Positions 42,864 to 50,644 of a stretch of DNA of 64,000 nucleotides are shown piece after piece. The DNA is from 67-14 sp035502775 (lineage in GTDB: Bacteria; Actinomycetota; Thermoleophilia; Solirubrobacterales; 70-9). Location: positions 1-64,000 of the forward strand of contig DATJUB010000062.1 in NCBI GenBank assembly GCA_035502775.1. The letters are read 5' to 3'. The notes beneath the pieces are model-generated. The model was not told the origin of the DNA. It searched no databases and saw only the letters and a list, made by a program, of their open reading frames with translations. Positions within the stretch are counted from its first letter, which is position 1, and every line of letters starts with the position of its first letter. The position numbers and the translations under genes were made by a program.

Positions 42864-43294
42864 CCGGCGAACTCCTGGGCGGGACCGCCGGCGTTGGTCG
42901 TGAACGGCAGCCGCCACTCGTCCCGGAGCTCGTCGTCGACGCTCAGCCTCCAGACATAGCCCACACCGAGTTCCAGCGGCAGGGGCGGGACCGGAATGGC
43001 GATGCCGACATCGAGCGAGGTGCCGGGCTTGACTCCCGGCGGCCTCCCCGTCTCGAACTCTCCCTCGATCATCAGCGGATTCTGGTCGGGACCGGTGACC
43101 GCGTCTCCGTCCGCGTCCAGGAGCTCGATCGCGAACCGGTGTTTCATGCTGGTCTGGTCCCACGGGACCGAAAAGAGGATCGCGATCGCGGTCGGGCCGA
43201 TCTCCGGACCGATCACGGTCCAGCCTCCACCCAGGATGTAGAGCTTGCCGCCCACGGCCTCGGCCGAGTCGGCCAGCATCATCGTTACTTTCAT
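42860..43294 (-). CDS. DUF6941-like hypothetical protein
   Basis: 144 aa from ATG with AAGGAGG six bases upstream; ten upstream codons are rejected. MKVTMMLADSAEAVGGKLYILGGGW and VPWDQTSMKHRFAIELLDADG are characteristic of a small actinobacterial beta-sandwich family I believe is DUF6941. No signal peptide, no known function. Confidence 0.75.
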   Translation of the reverse strand: MKVTMMLADSAEAVGGKLYILGGGWTVIGPEIGPTAIAILFSVPWDQTSMKHRFAIELLDADGDAVTGPDQNPLMIEGEFETGRPPGVKPGTSLDVGIAIPVPPLPLELGVGYVWRLSVDDELRDEWRLPFTTNAGGPAQEFAG

Positions 43295-43378
43295 GGCTCC
43301 TCCTTGTTCCATTGGACCCGGCATCTCTGACCGGAACGAGTTCGACCCGAAGCCAGGCTCCGGGTCGATGGTGCTTCG

Positions 43379-43552
43379 TTATTCGGCTTTGTGGATGATG
43401 AAGTCCGACTTGCTCGAGTCTTCGAACTTCACCCAGCAATGATCGGGTGCCACACCGGCCACGTCCATCAATGCCTCCGAGATGCGCTTGGCGATCTCAG
43501 CCTTCTGTTCGTCGGTCCGGCCTTCGAACCAACTGATCTCCACGAAGGGCAT
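43379..43552 (-). CDS. 4-oxalocrotonate tautomerase-family protein
   Basis: 57 aa, the normal size of the small tautomerases. Catalytic Pro follows the initiator Met (MPFVEISWFEGRT), then QKAEIAKRISEALMD and a C-terminal PDHCWVKFEDSSKSDF. The longer overlapping frame is a shadow of the thioredoxin gene. Starts 5 bases after trxA, same strand, so an operon. Confidence 0.85.
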   Translation of the reverse strand: MPFVEISWFEGRTDEQKAEIAKRISEALMDVAGVAPDHCWVKFEDSSKSDFIIHKAE

Positions 43553-43557
43553 CGCGG

Positions 43558-43887
43558 CTAACCCTGCAGGGCCGGTTCGAGATCGGCCAGCAGACGCCGC
43601 TTGGGCATCGCTCCGACGATCTTCTTGACCATCGCGCCATCCTTGAACAGGATCATCGTCGGAATCGAGAGGACCTCGTACTGCGCGGCCGTCTGCGGGT
43701 TCTCGTCGATGTTGAGGCTGATGATCTTGACGTCGTCGCGCTCTTCGTTGATCTCTTCGAGGACCGGGTGGACGACGCGGCAGGGACCACACCAGGGAGC
43801 CCAGAAATCGACCAGCACGTTGCCTTGCGCCTCGAGGGCGTCGGCCTTGAATGTGGCGTCAGTTACTGGGGGGAGCTTGTCTGCCAT
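43558..43887 (-). CDS. trxA: Thioredoxin
   Basis: 109 aa from MADKLPPVTDATF with GGAG upstream. Redox-active WCGPC near residue 32 in VLVDFWAPWCGPCRVV, cis-Pro in SIPTMILF. Cytoplasmic disulfide reductase. A recognisable sigma-70-like promoter lies about 50 bases upstream. Co-transcribed with the tautomerase. Confidence 0.96.
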   Translation of the reverse strand: MADKLPPVTDATFKADALEAQGNVLVDFWAPWCGPCRVVHPVLEEINEERDDVKIISLNIDENPQTAAQYEVLSIPTMILFKDGAMVKKIVGAMPKRRLLADLEPALQG

Positions 43888-43940
43888 CTCGGTCTCCTGG
43901 GTCGTGGTCAATACCGGCACGCGATTGAGATCGCCCACCT

Positions 43941-43969
43941 ACTATACAAAATGAAGTAAGGGTCCGCAA
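43941..43969 (-). promoter_or_regulatory. Promoter of trxA
   Basis: On the minus strand TTGCGG (43964-43969), a 17-base spacer, then TATAGT (43941-43946). This gives a leader of about 45 bases before the trxA ATG. Confidence 0.6.
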
Positions 43970-44010
43970 GGGGTTCCAGAGACCGTAACGCACCGGAGCG
44001 GCCGGGCCGG

Positions 44011-44757
44011 TCAATCGGGGCGGTTCCGGCCGAATCTCATCGCCGGGACCTTCCAGGCCGCCTCGGCGACGATGCCGGTACTCATCTTCGAGGCGCCCGC
44101 CTGGCGCTCGCGGAAGGTGATCGGAACCTCCATGACATCGAAACCGGCCCTGATCACGCGGTAGGTCATCTCGACCTGGAACGAGTAGCCGGAAGCCGCG
44201 ATCTCGCTGAAGGGGATCGTCTCGAGCACTTTGCGGCGAAAGCACTTGAAGCCGCCGGTCATGTCGCGGATGTCCACCCCTAGCACGGCGCGGGAGTAGA
44301 CGCTGCCGCCCCGGCTGAGGAGGCGGCGGACCTGCCCCCACTCGGTGATGCCGCCTCCCGGCACGTAGCGTGAGCCGATCACCAGATCGGCCGTCTCCGC
44401 CCCGGCGATCAGTCGCGGCAGGTAGGCGGGGTCATGCGAGAAGTCGGCGTCCATCTGCACGATCAGCTCGGCGCCGCCGTCGAGGGCCACCTTGAACCCG
44501 GCCAGGTAGGCGGGTCCGAGCCCCTCCTTCTCCCGCCGGTGGAGCACGACCACGGTGTCGTCCGCGGCGGCCAGCTCGTCGGCCAGGCGGCCGGTTCCGT
44601 CAGGCGAGTTGTCGTCGACGACAAGGATGCGATCGCCGCCGCTCAGCTTCGGCTTCAGTGCCTCGACCATGGGACCGATGTTGTCGGCCTCGTTGTAGGT
44701 CGGCAGAAGCACCCAGACGGGGCCGCGTCGAGTTGGCGTGTCCTCCGGTCCGGGCAT
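44011..44757 (-). CDS. Polyprenol monophosphomannose synthase-like GT2
   Basis: 248 aa. VLLPTYNEADNIGPMV, VVDDNSPDGTG, VQMDADFSHDP (metal-binding), VIGSRYVPGG, then DMTGGFKCFRR and FRERQAGASKMS at the C-terminus: the dolichol-phosphate-mannose synthase signature set. It would make polyprenyl-phosphomannose on the inner membrane face, donor for GT-C enzymes. No C-terminal membrane domain. The GT-C-like genes 36-40 kb away could be users. Confidence 0.93.
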   Translation of the reverse strand: MPGPEDTPTRRGPVWVLLPTYNEADNIGPMVEALKPKLSGGDRILVVDDNSPDGTGRLADELAAADDTVVVLHRREKEGLGPAYLAGFKVALDGGAELIVQMDADFSHDPAYLPRLIAGAETADLVIGSRYVPGGGITEWGQVRRLLSRGGSVYSRAVLGVDIRDMTGGFKCFRRKVLETIPFSEIAASGYSFQVEMTYRVIRAGFDVMEVPITFRERQAGASKMSTGIVAEAAWKVPAMRFGRNRPD

Positions 44758-44795
44758 CGGGTGATCGTATCTGGACTGCGGCCATGACCCGGCGG

Positions 44796-45119
44796 CTAGG
44801 GGCGTTCGTCCACGTGGCGCTTCAGGGCCCCGAGGCGATCACTCCACTCGCTGCCGACCCGGCTCAGCCAGGCCGACCCCGGCTCGAGCCCGCCCTCGAC
44901 CATCCCGTAGCGGACCTCCCTGCCGCTGCGCTCGGCATCGAGGATGCCCGCTTCGACCAGGCTGCCGAGGTGCTTCGACGCCCCCTGACGGCTGATCGCG
45001 AGTTCGGCCGAAAGCTCGGTCGGCGTGGCCGGGCCACGGCCGGCGATCAGCTCCAGGATCGCCCGCCGGTTAGGGTCGGCGAGCGCACCGAAGACCAGAT
45101 CCGCGGACCCGGCCTTCAC
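44796..45119 (-). CDS. ArsR-family transcriptional regulator
   Basis: 107 aa from GTG overlapping the SRPBCC stop (GTGA). Winged helix: FGALADPNRRAILELI, TPTELSAELAISRQGASKHLGSLVEAGIL, RYGMVEGGL wing. No metal-binding Cys pair, so it belongs to the SdpR-like ArsR group usually paired with an AHSA1/SRPBCC protein. Expected to bind the inverted repeats upstream of its own operon. Confidence 0.93.
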   Translation of the reverse strand: MKAGSADLVFGALADPNRRAILELIAGRGPATPTELSAELAISRQGASKHLGSLVEAGILDAERSGREVRYGMVEGGLEPGSAWLSRVGSEWSDRLGALKRHVDERP

Positions 45120-45508
45120 ACGCGGGCGAGTTGCGCGTTCGCGACGGGGCCGGGACCGGAGGAGCTGATCTCGGCCAGCTCCGTCTCGAGCGCGACCAGC
45201 GGACGGGATTCGGTGACACGCACGACGCAGCCGTCACCTTCGGTGGCGGGCAGCAGCTCAAACTCGACCCGAGTCGATTCCTCCTCGTCCCGAGCCCACC
45301 AGAAGGAAAGCTCCCGGCCCGGCTCGATCGTCTCGAAAAAGCCACTGCGTTCGCCGCCGTCGTCACGCACGACGATCTCGCCGCCCGGAGTCAGGTCGGC
45401 TTCCACCTGTCCGCCGAGCCATTCGGAGAGCTCCGATTCCTCGGTCAGCGCCCGCCAGGCTCGTTCCGGCTCGCACTCCAACTCCACTTCGCGGGTCATC
45501 TCGTCCAT
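45116..45508 (-). CDS. SRPBCC/AHSA1-domain protein
   Basis: 130 aa from ATG with GAGGAG five bases upstream. REVELECEPERAWRALTEESELSEWLGG and the C-terminal helix region fit the Bet-v-1-like hydrophobic-ligand fold. First gene of the SRPBCC-arsR operon. It may sense or bind a hydrophobic ligand, but the family role is not settled. Confidence 0.88.
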   Translation of the reverse strand: MDEMTREVELECEPERAWRALTEESELSEWLGGQVEADLTPGGEIVVRDDGGERSGFFETIEPGRELSFWWARDEEESTRVEFELLPATEGDGCVVRVTESRPLVALETELAEISSSGPGPVANAQLARV

Positions 45509-45524
45509 CGGGTCTCCTCGCTCA

Positions 45525-45579
45525 CGCAACTGTTTGGTTGCGCTATCTTAGCGAGTACACACGCAACCGTTGAGTTGCG
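45525..45579. promoter_or_regulatory. Twin ArsR operators between SRPBCC-arsR and clpP
   Basis: Two copies of CGCAAC-N6-GTTGCG, at 45525-45542 and 45562-45579, 37 bp centre to centre. The first is just upstream of the SRPBCC gene; the second ends 17 bp before the clpP start. A minus-strand -10-like TAAGAT lies between them. They look like autoregulatory ArsR sites that may also affect clpP. Confidence 0.7.
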
Positions 45580-45596
45580 CTTCAGATCGGAGATAC

Positions 45597-46223
45597 ATGA
45601 ACCCCCATGCGTCGCTCATTCCCACAGTCATCGAACAGACCAGCCGCGGCGAACGCGCCTTCGACATCTACTCCCGCCTGCTCGACCAGCGCATCGTCTT
45701 CCTCGGCCAGGAGGTCGACGACCAGATCGCGAACATGATCGTCGCCCAGCTGCTGCACCTCGAGTCCGGCGACCCCGAGAAGGACATCTCGATCTACATC
45801 AACTCGCCCGGAGGATCCGTCTATGCCGGCATGGCGATCTACGACGCGATGCAGTTCATCAAGCCCGACGTGCAGACCATCTGTTACGGCGTGGCGATGT
45901 CGATGGGATCGCTGCTCCTGACCGGCGGTGCCGCCGGCAAGCGGGTCGCCCTGCCGAACAGCCGCATCCTCATCCACCAGCCATCTGGAGGGTTCCAGGG
46001 CACCTCGGCCGACATCGAGATCCACGCCAGGGAGATCCTCGAGTCGAGGAAGAGAATCGACGGGCTCTACGCGAAGCACACCGGCCAGAGCGTCGAGCGC
46101 GTCACCGCCGACATGGAACGGGACCGTTTCTTCACCGCCGAACAGAGCGTCGAGTACGGCCTGATCGACCGCGTACTCGACACACGCGACCCCCAGATCC
46201 GACGAACCGGATTCGCAAGCTGA
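45597..46223 (+). CDS. clpP: ATP-dependent Clp protease proteolytic subunit
   Basis: 208 aa from ATG with CGGAG upstream. Serine peptidase that forms the barrel with ClpX/ClpC. Catalytic Ser in GVAMSMGSLLL, His in RILIHQPSGG, and Asp in the C-terminal LIDRVLDTRD region; N-terminal SRGERAFDIYSRLL. A stand-alone copy without clpX or a second clpP alongside. Followed directly by a very long hairpin. Confidence 0.96.
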   Translation: MNPHASLIPTVIEQTSRGERAFDIYSRLLDQRIVFLGQEVDDQIANMIVAQLLHLESGDPEKDISIYINSPGGSVYAGMAIYDAMQFIKPDVQTICYGVAMSMGSLLLTGGAAGKRVALPNSRILIHQPSGGFQGTSADIEIHAREILESRKRIDGLYAKHTGQSVERVTADMERDRFFTAEQSVEYGLIDRVLDTRDPQIRRTGFAS

Positions 46224-46228
46224 AAGCA

Positions 46229-46275
46229 CCCCGGCAACGATTTCCCATGACTATCATGGGAAATCGTTGCCGGGG
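46229..46275. terminator. Long perfect hairpin after clpP
   Basis: 22-bp arms (46229-46250 and 46254-46275) match perfectly around a 3-base loop cta, starting 5 bases after the clpP stop. Unusually long for a terminator and lacking a T-run. Most likely the clpP terminator or a 3'-end stabiliser. Confidence 0.75.
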
Positions 46276-46324
46276 CTGATGCACGCTTCGCTTCGGTTGC
46301 CAATTGTCCGGGTAGGCTCGGGCC

Positions 46325-48040
46325 ATGACCAACGCTGAGATCGCCGCCGCCCTCGAAGAACTGGCCGTGCTCTACCAACTGGATGGCGCCGACCGCTACC
46401 GCGTGCTCGCCTACGTCAACTCGGCCCGCACCATCAAGAACCACGGCAGCTCGGTCGAGGAGATGGCCAAGACCGGCACGGTGACCGAGCTTCCCGGTGT
46501 CGGCAAGACCCTCGAAGAGAAGATCATCGCCCTGGTCGAGACCGGTGAGATCCCGGCCGCGGTCAAGCTGAAGGAGAAACTCCCGCCCGGGCTGATCGAG
46601 ATCAACCGGATCCCGGGGCTCGGCCCGAAGACGGTCCGGCGTCTTCACGACGAGCTCGACGTCAACACTCCCGAAGACCTGCGGGCGGCCGCCGAGGCCG
46701 GTGAGGTGAGCGCGCTGAAGGGCCTCGGCGCCAAGGTCGAGCAGAACATCCTCACCGGACTCGACCGGCTCGAAGCGGCGCCGGGCGGGCCGGAGCGGGT
46801 TCGGCTCGACGAGATCCTGCCGGTCGCCGGGGAACTGCTCGCGGCGCTGCGGAACGACCCGCTCTGCGACCGGGCCGAGATCGCCGGATCGGCCCGCCGC
46901 CTGACCGACACCTGTCACGACATCGATCTGATCGCCACCTCCGAATCACCGGCCGAGCTGGCGGCGAACATCGCCGGCCACGAACTGGTCGGCGAGGCCG
47001 GCAATCCCGGCGAGAACGGCGTCAGGCTGGAGACCAACTCCGGGATCGGTGTGGACGTGCGCATCGTCGCCCCCGACGCCTTCGGCAACCTGCTCCAGCA
47101 TTTCTCCGGCTCGGCCGCGCACAACGAGAAGCTGCGGACCATCGCGGTCAAGGAGGGCCTCCACGTGTCCGAGAACGGCATCCTCGACGACAGCACCGGG
47201 GAGACCGATCGCTTCACCACCGAGGAGGAGGTCTACGAACGGCTCGGCTACCAGTACATCGTGCCCGAGCTGCGAGAGAACCGGGGCGAGCTCGAGGCGG
47301 CCCGTGACGGCAAGCTGCCGGACCTGGTCGGCATCGACCAGATCAAGGGGGACCTCCACTCCCACACGACCCTCTCCGACGGGCGGGGCACGCTCGAGGA
47401 GATGGCGGCGGCGGCCGAATCCCTCGGCTACGAGTACCTGGCGATCACCGACCATTCGGCGAGCCACGGCTTCGGCAACCACGTCACTCCCGATCGGCTC
47501 TGGGAACGGATCGAGGAGATCAAGGACTTCAACAGGAAACGAGCCGAGAAGAAGGGAACCTTCCGGCTGCTCGCGGGTTCCGAGGTCAACATCGGCACCC
47601 GTGGCGAGCTGGACTATGAGGAGGACCTGCTGAAGGCGCTCGACTGGGTGATCGCCTCAATTCACACCTCGTTCAGCAACGACGAAACCAAGATGACCGG
47701 CCGCATGATCATCGCGATCGAGAACCCGCTGGTCGACTGCATCGGGCATCCCACCGGCCGCCTGATCGGCAAGCGTGAGGGCTACCCGCTGAACATCGAG
47801 AAGGCGATCGCGGCGGCGGCCGAGAACGACACGATGTTCGAGATCAACGGCAGCCCGCAGCGCCGCGACCTGTCCGACATCCACGCCCGCATGGCCAAGG
47901 AAGCCGGGGTGAAGATCGTGCTCAACACCGACGCCCACGGACCGGAGACCCTGCGGAACATGTCCTACGCGGTGGCGACCGCCCGCCGTGCCTGGCTCAC
48001 CGCGGACGACGTCAGGAACACCGGGAGCTGGTGGAAGTAG
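46325..48040 (+). CDS. polX: Family X DNA polymerase with PHP domain
   Basis: 571 aa, standard bacterial PolX. Helix-hairpin-helix region (LPGVGKTLEEKI, IPGLGPKTVRRL), polymerase palm with DIDLIAT and GVDVRIVA carboxylates and GSARR, then a C-terminal PHP phosphoesterase domain at ~335-570 (DLHSHTTLSDG, AITDHSASH, GSEVNI, SIHTSF, NTDAHGP). Gap-filling DNA repair with 3'-5' exonuclease. Confidence 0.95.
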   Translation: MTNAEIAAALEELAVLYQLDGADRYRVLAYVNSARTIKNHGSSVEEMAKTGTVTELPGVGKTLEEKIIALVETGEIPAAVKLKEKLPPGLIEINRIPGLGPKTVRRLHDELDVNTPEDLRAAAEAGEVSALKGLGAKVEQNILTGLDRLEAAPGGPERVRLDEILPVAGELLAALRNDPLCDRAEIAGSARRLTDTCHDIDLIATSESPAELAANIAGHELVGEAGNPGENGVRLETNSGIGVDVRIVAPDAFGNLLQHFSGSAAHNEKLRTIAVKEGLHVSENGILDDSTGETDRFTTEEEVYERLGYQYIVPELRENRGELEAARDGKLPDLVGIDQIKGDLHSHTTLSDGRGTLEEMAAAAESLGYEYLAITDHSASHGFGNHVTPDRLWERIEEIKDFNRKRAEKKGTFRLLAGSEVNIGTRGELDYEEDLLKALDWVIASIHTSFSNDETKMTGRMIIAIENPLVDCIGHPTGRLIGKREGYPLNIEKAIAAAAENDTMFEINGSPQRRDLSDIHARMAKEAGVKIVLNTDAHGPETLRNMSYAVATARRAWLTADDVRNTGSWWK

Positions 48041-48089
48041 GCCCTCCCGGCCGGTACCCGACCGTCGAAGGCCGACAGATCGAGTTCCA

Positions 48090-48602
48090 TCAGAAAGCGC
48101 GGAAGCCCGGGGTGCGGATCAGCTTGACCGCCTTGAAGGGCGATCCGCTCTCGACCAGGAAACGCACCCCGTCCCGGCCCTCGATCGCCAGCACCGCCGA
48201 CTCGCGATTGCGCCACGCGAGCGCGACCAGCAGGGCGTAGCCGCAGCCGATCGCCGACACTTCGGGAAAGACGATCCCGATGCCCCCGGCGGTCGCGACC
48301 GCGGCCAGGATCGGCCACATGCGGGTCCACGCGATCCGGCCCGGCTCCCCCAGCGAGGGGGTCGCCCCGTCCTTGTGCACCGATTTCGCCCCGGCCAGAA
48401 CCTCACGCATCGAGTCGGCGGTACGGTCGGCCTGACCGAGCGACATCCCGATCCAGGCGGCGACGATCCACCAGGCCGCGCTGATGATCAGCAGGGTCGG
48501 GTTGAAATCCCGCTGGGCGCCGATCACCGTGATCGCGGCCAGCGCCGTGGCACCTCCGGCGGTGAGGAAGACCGTGGATCGAAGGAGCTCGGCGAACGGC
48601 AT
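48090..48602 (-). CDS. Hypothetical membrane protein
   Basis: 170 aa with four hydrophobic segments (~10-28, 35-53, 95-110, 115-130) and a C-terminal soluble part (FLVESGSPFKAVKLIRTPG). No family recognised. Starts 5 bases after the otsB stop, so it shares that operon. Confidence 0.68.
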   Translation of the reverse strand: MPFAELLRSTVFLTAGGATALAAITVIGAQRDFNPTLLIISAAWWIVAAWIGMSLGQADRTADSMREVLAGAKSVHKDGATPSLGEPGRIAWTRMWPILAAVATAGGIGIVFPEVSAIGCGYALLVALAWRNRESAVLAIEGRDGVRFLVESGSPFKAVKLIRTPGFRAF

Positions 48603-48607
48603 TCAGG

Positions 48608-49402
48608 TCACCCGGTCTGCTTGGCCAGATCCTCGATCAGATCGATCCACTCATCGGGCTCCTGGACCACGATGTCGGCCAGCTCGATCAGCTCGTCGGG
48701 ACCTTCGTCCGACTCGACGCCGGCGATCAGCAGGTTCTTGATCTTGCCGTCCCGCTGAAGCGCCTTCAGACGGAGCACCGCGTCGAGATCGGTCCGGTCG
48801 TCACCGGCGAAGACCACCGTCTCGATCTTCGAGCCGGTGATCAGCTCCTCGACCGCACCGGCCTTGCCGTCCATGTCCGGGGGCCGGAGCTCCAGCACCT
48901 TGCGTCCCCAATGGGTGACCAGTCCGGCCGCCTCCGCGTCGGCGGCGATCTCGTGGACGAACGCCTCGGTCCGTTCACCGGCTCCGCGCCAATGGAGCGC
49001 CTGGATCGGCCCCTTGTCCTCCAGCCGGATCTTGGCCGACACCCAGTGCGGGTTGTCGTTCTCGGCCACGAATCTCTTGGCCCGTTCGGCCTCCTCGCCG
49101 AGCAGGGTCTGACGGGGTTCGTCGTAGCCCGGGCTGAACAGCTCGAGACCGTGACTGCCGAAATACACGATGTTCTCGGCACCGACCATCTTCTTCGCGG
49201 TCGCCGCTGGACGCCCGGTCACGCAGGCCACGAGCGCCAGCCGATCGCTGAGCCGCTCGAGTGCCTCCTTCGCCCTGACCGGAACCTTCGCCTTCTCCGG
49301 ACGATCAACGATTCGACAGAGCGTTCCATCGATGTCGCTCATCAATGCCGAGGACGCAGGATCTTCGAAAAGGATGGAGAGAGGGGAGTCTGGGCTGCTC
49401 AT
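48608..49402 (-). CDS. otsB: Trehalose-6-phosphate phosphatase
   Basis: 264 aa HAD-type phosphatase converting trehalose-6-phosphate to trehalose. Motif I SDIDGTLC, motif II-like VTGRPA, YFGSHGLE, motif III/IV FAGDDRTDLDA. No otsA in the window. Last ~30 residues acidic. Divergent from the split TSUP genes with 18 bases between starts. Confidence 0.92.
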   Translation of the reverse strand: MSSPDSPLSILFEDPASSALMSDIDGTLCRIVDRPEKAKVPVRAKEALERLSDRLALVACVTGRPAATAKKMVGAENIVYFGSHGLELFSPGYDEPRQTLLGEEAERAKRFVAENDNPHWVSAKIRLEDKGPIQALHWRGAGERTEAFVHEIAADAEAAGLVTHWGRKVLELRPPDMDGKAGAVEELITGSKIETVVFAGDDRTDLDAVLRLKALQRDGKIKNLLIAGVESDEGPDELIELADIVVQEPDEWIDLIEDLAKQTG

Positions 49403-49420
49403 GGTCGTAGTATCGCCGGG

Positions 49421-49786
49421 ATGGATTCTCGTCGGATATGGAGCTTAGCCGCCGTCGGCACCGTTGCCGGTGCTTTCAGCGGCCTTTTCGGCGTGGGAGG
49501 CGGGACCGTGATCGTGCCGATGCTGATCGCGCTGTTCGGATACGGCGACCGGCTGGCGACCGGGACCAGCCTCGCCGCGATCATCGTGATCGCGCTCCTC
49601 GCCGCCGGGATGCAGGGCGGCATCTACGGCAATGTCGATGTCGAGACCGGCCTGATCCTGGTCGGGCCGGCTATCCTCGGCGTGATCGGCGGGACCGCGA
49701 TCCAGCAGCGCATCCCGGAGAAGGCCGTTTCGGTCATGTTCGCGATCCTGCTGATCGGCGTCGCGATCTACATGGTGATTCCCTGA
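49421..49786 (+). CDS. TSUP-family half-transporter, N-terminal half
   Basis: 121 aa with about four membrane segments and one TSUP repeat signature FSGLFGVGGGTVIVPML. It corresponds to the first half of a normal ~250-aa TauE/SafE protein. The stop overlaps the second half's ATG by one base (TGATG). Both halves are intact, hydrophobic and of matching size. Confidence 0.85.
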   Translation: MDSRRIWSLAAVGTVAGAFSGLFGVGGGTVIVPMLIALFGYGDRLATGTSLAAIIVIALLAAGMQGGIYGNVDVETGLILVGPAILGVIGGTAIQQRIPEKAVSVMFAILLIGVAIYMVIP

Positions 49787-50178
49787 TGGACCTGGTACTC
49801 GCGGGAGCCCTGTGCGCCATCGGAGGCATCGTCGCCGGCCTGATCGGGGTCGGTGGCGGCATCGTGTTCGTGCCCGCGATGACCATCGTGCTCTCCAAGG
49901 GGCAGGTCGAGGCGGAATCGACCTCACTGCTGATGATCGCCCTGGTCTCGGTGATCGGCACCTGGCGCCAGCGCGGATATGGCAACGTCAACATGAAGGA
50001 CGCGGCGGTGATCGGCCTGCTCTCCCCGGTCGGTGTCCTGATCGGCGTGGTCGTCGCCAACGCCGTTCCCGAACGGGCCCTGAAGATCGGTTTCGCGATG
50101 CTCGCGCTCTACATGGCCTACCGGCTGCTGAAGCGCGTGTTCACCCCGGAGGCCGATCCGCCCCCGGCCGAAACGTGA
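49786..50178 (+). CDS. TSUP-family half-transporter, C-terminal half
   Basis: 130 aa with four membrane segments; the signature VAGLIGVGGGIVFVPAM is the counterpart of the first half's. Ends in a short Pro/Glu tail. Probably forms a heterodimer with the preceding product. The stop overlaps the arfB GTG (GTGA). Confidence 0.85.
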   Translation: MDLVLAGALCAIGGIVAGLIGVGGGIVFVPAMTIVLSKGQVEAESTSLLMIALVSVIGTWRQRGYGNVNMKDAAVIGLLSPVGVLIGVVVANAVPERALKIGFAMLALYMAYRLLKRVFTPEADPPPAET

Positions 50179-50588
50179 AAGCCGGGATCCGCCCCGAGAA
50201 CGGCCCCTTCATCCCGGCCGGGGAGATCCTGATCCGCGCCTCGAGGTCTTCCGGCCCGGGCGGCCAGCACGCCAACGTGACGGCATCCCGGATCGAGGCG
50301 GTCTTCGCTGTCCGCGACTCGGTGGCGCTGACCGATACCCAGAAGGCCCGGATCGAACGGAAGCTCGGCCCGGTGGTCACCGCGATCGCCCAGGACGCGC
50401 GCTCCCAGGCGCGCAACCGGGATCTCGCGCTCGAACGCCTGGAGGCGAAGCTCGGCGAAGCCCTGGCGGTGCCCAAGCGCCGCCGGCCGACCAAGCCGTC
50501 GCGTACGGCCAGGCAGAAGCGTCTCACCGGCAAGAAGATCCGGTCACAGACCAAGCGGAACCGCCGTCCGCCGAGGGAAGATGAGTAG
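50175..50588 (+). CDS. arfB: Alternative ribosome-rescue factor ArfB (GGQ hydrolase)
   Basis: 137 aa from GTG. Codon-independent peptidyl-tRNA hydrolase (YaeJ/ICT1): SSGPGGQHANVTASRIE carries the GGQ, and a long basic C-terminal tail (KRRRPTKPSRTARQKRL onward) that enters the empty mRNA channel. Overlaps the TSUP half gene. Confidence 0.93.
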   Translation: MKAGIRPENGPFIPAGEILIRASRSSGPGGQHANVTASRIEAVFAVRDSVALTDTQKARIERKLGPVVTAIAQDARSQARNRDLALERLEAKLGEALAVPKRRRPTKPSRTARQKRLTGKKIRSQTKRNRRPPREDE

Positions 50589-50644
50589 GACGTAGCCCGG
50601 TCACCGGCCCAGCGTCTGACTGGGTCCCTAACCTAGATGGTTCG

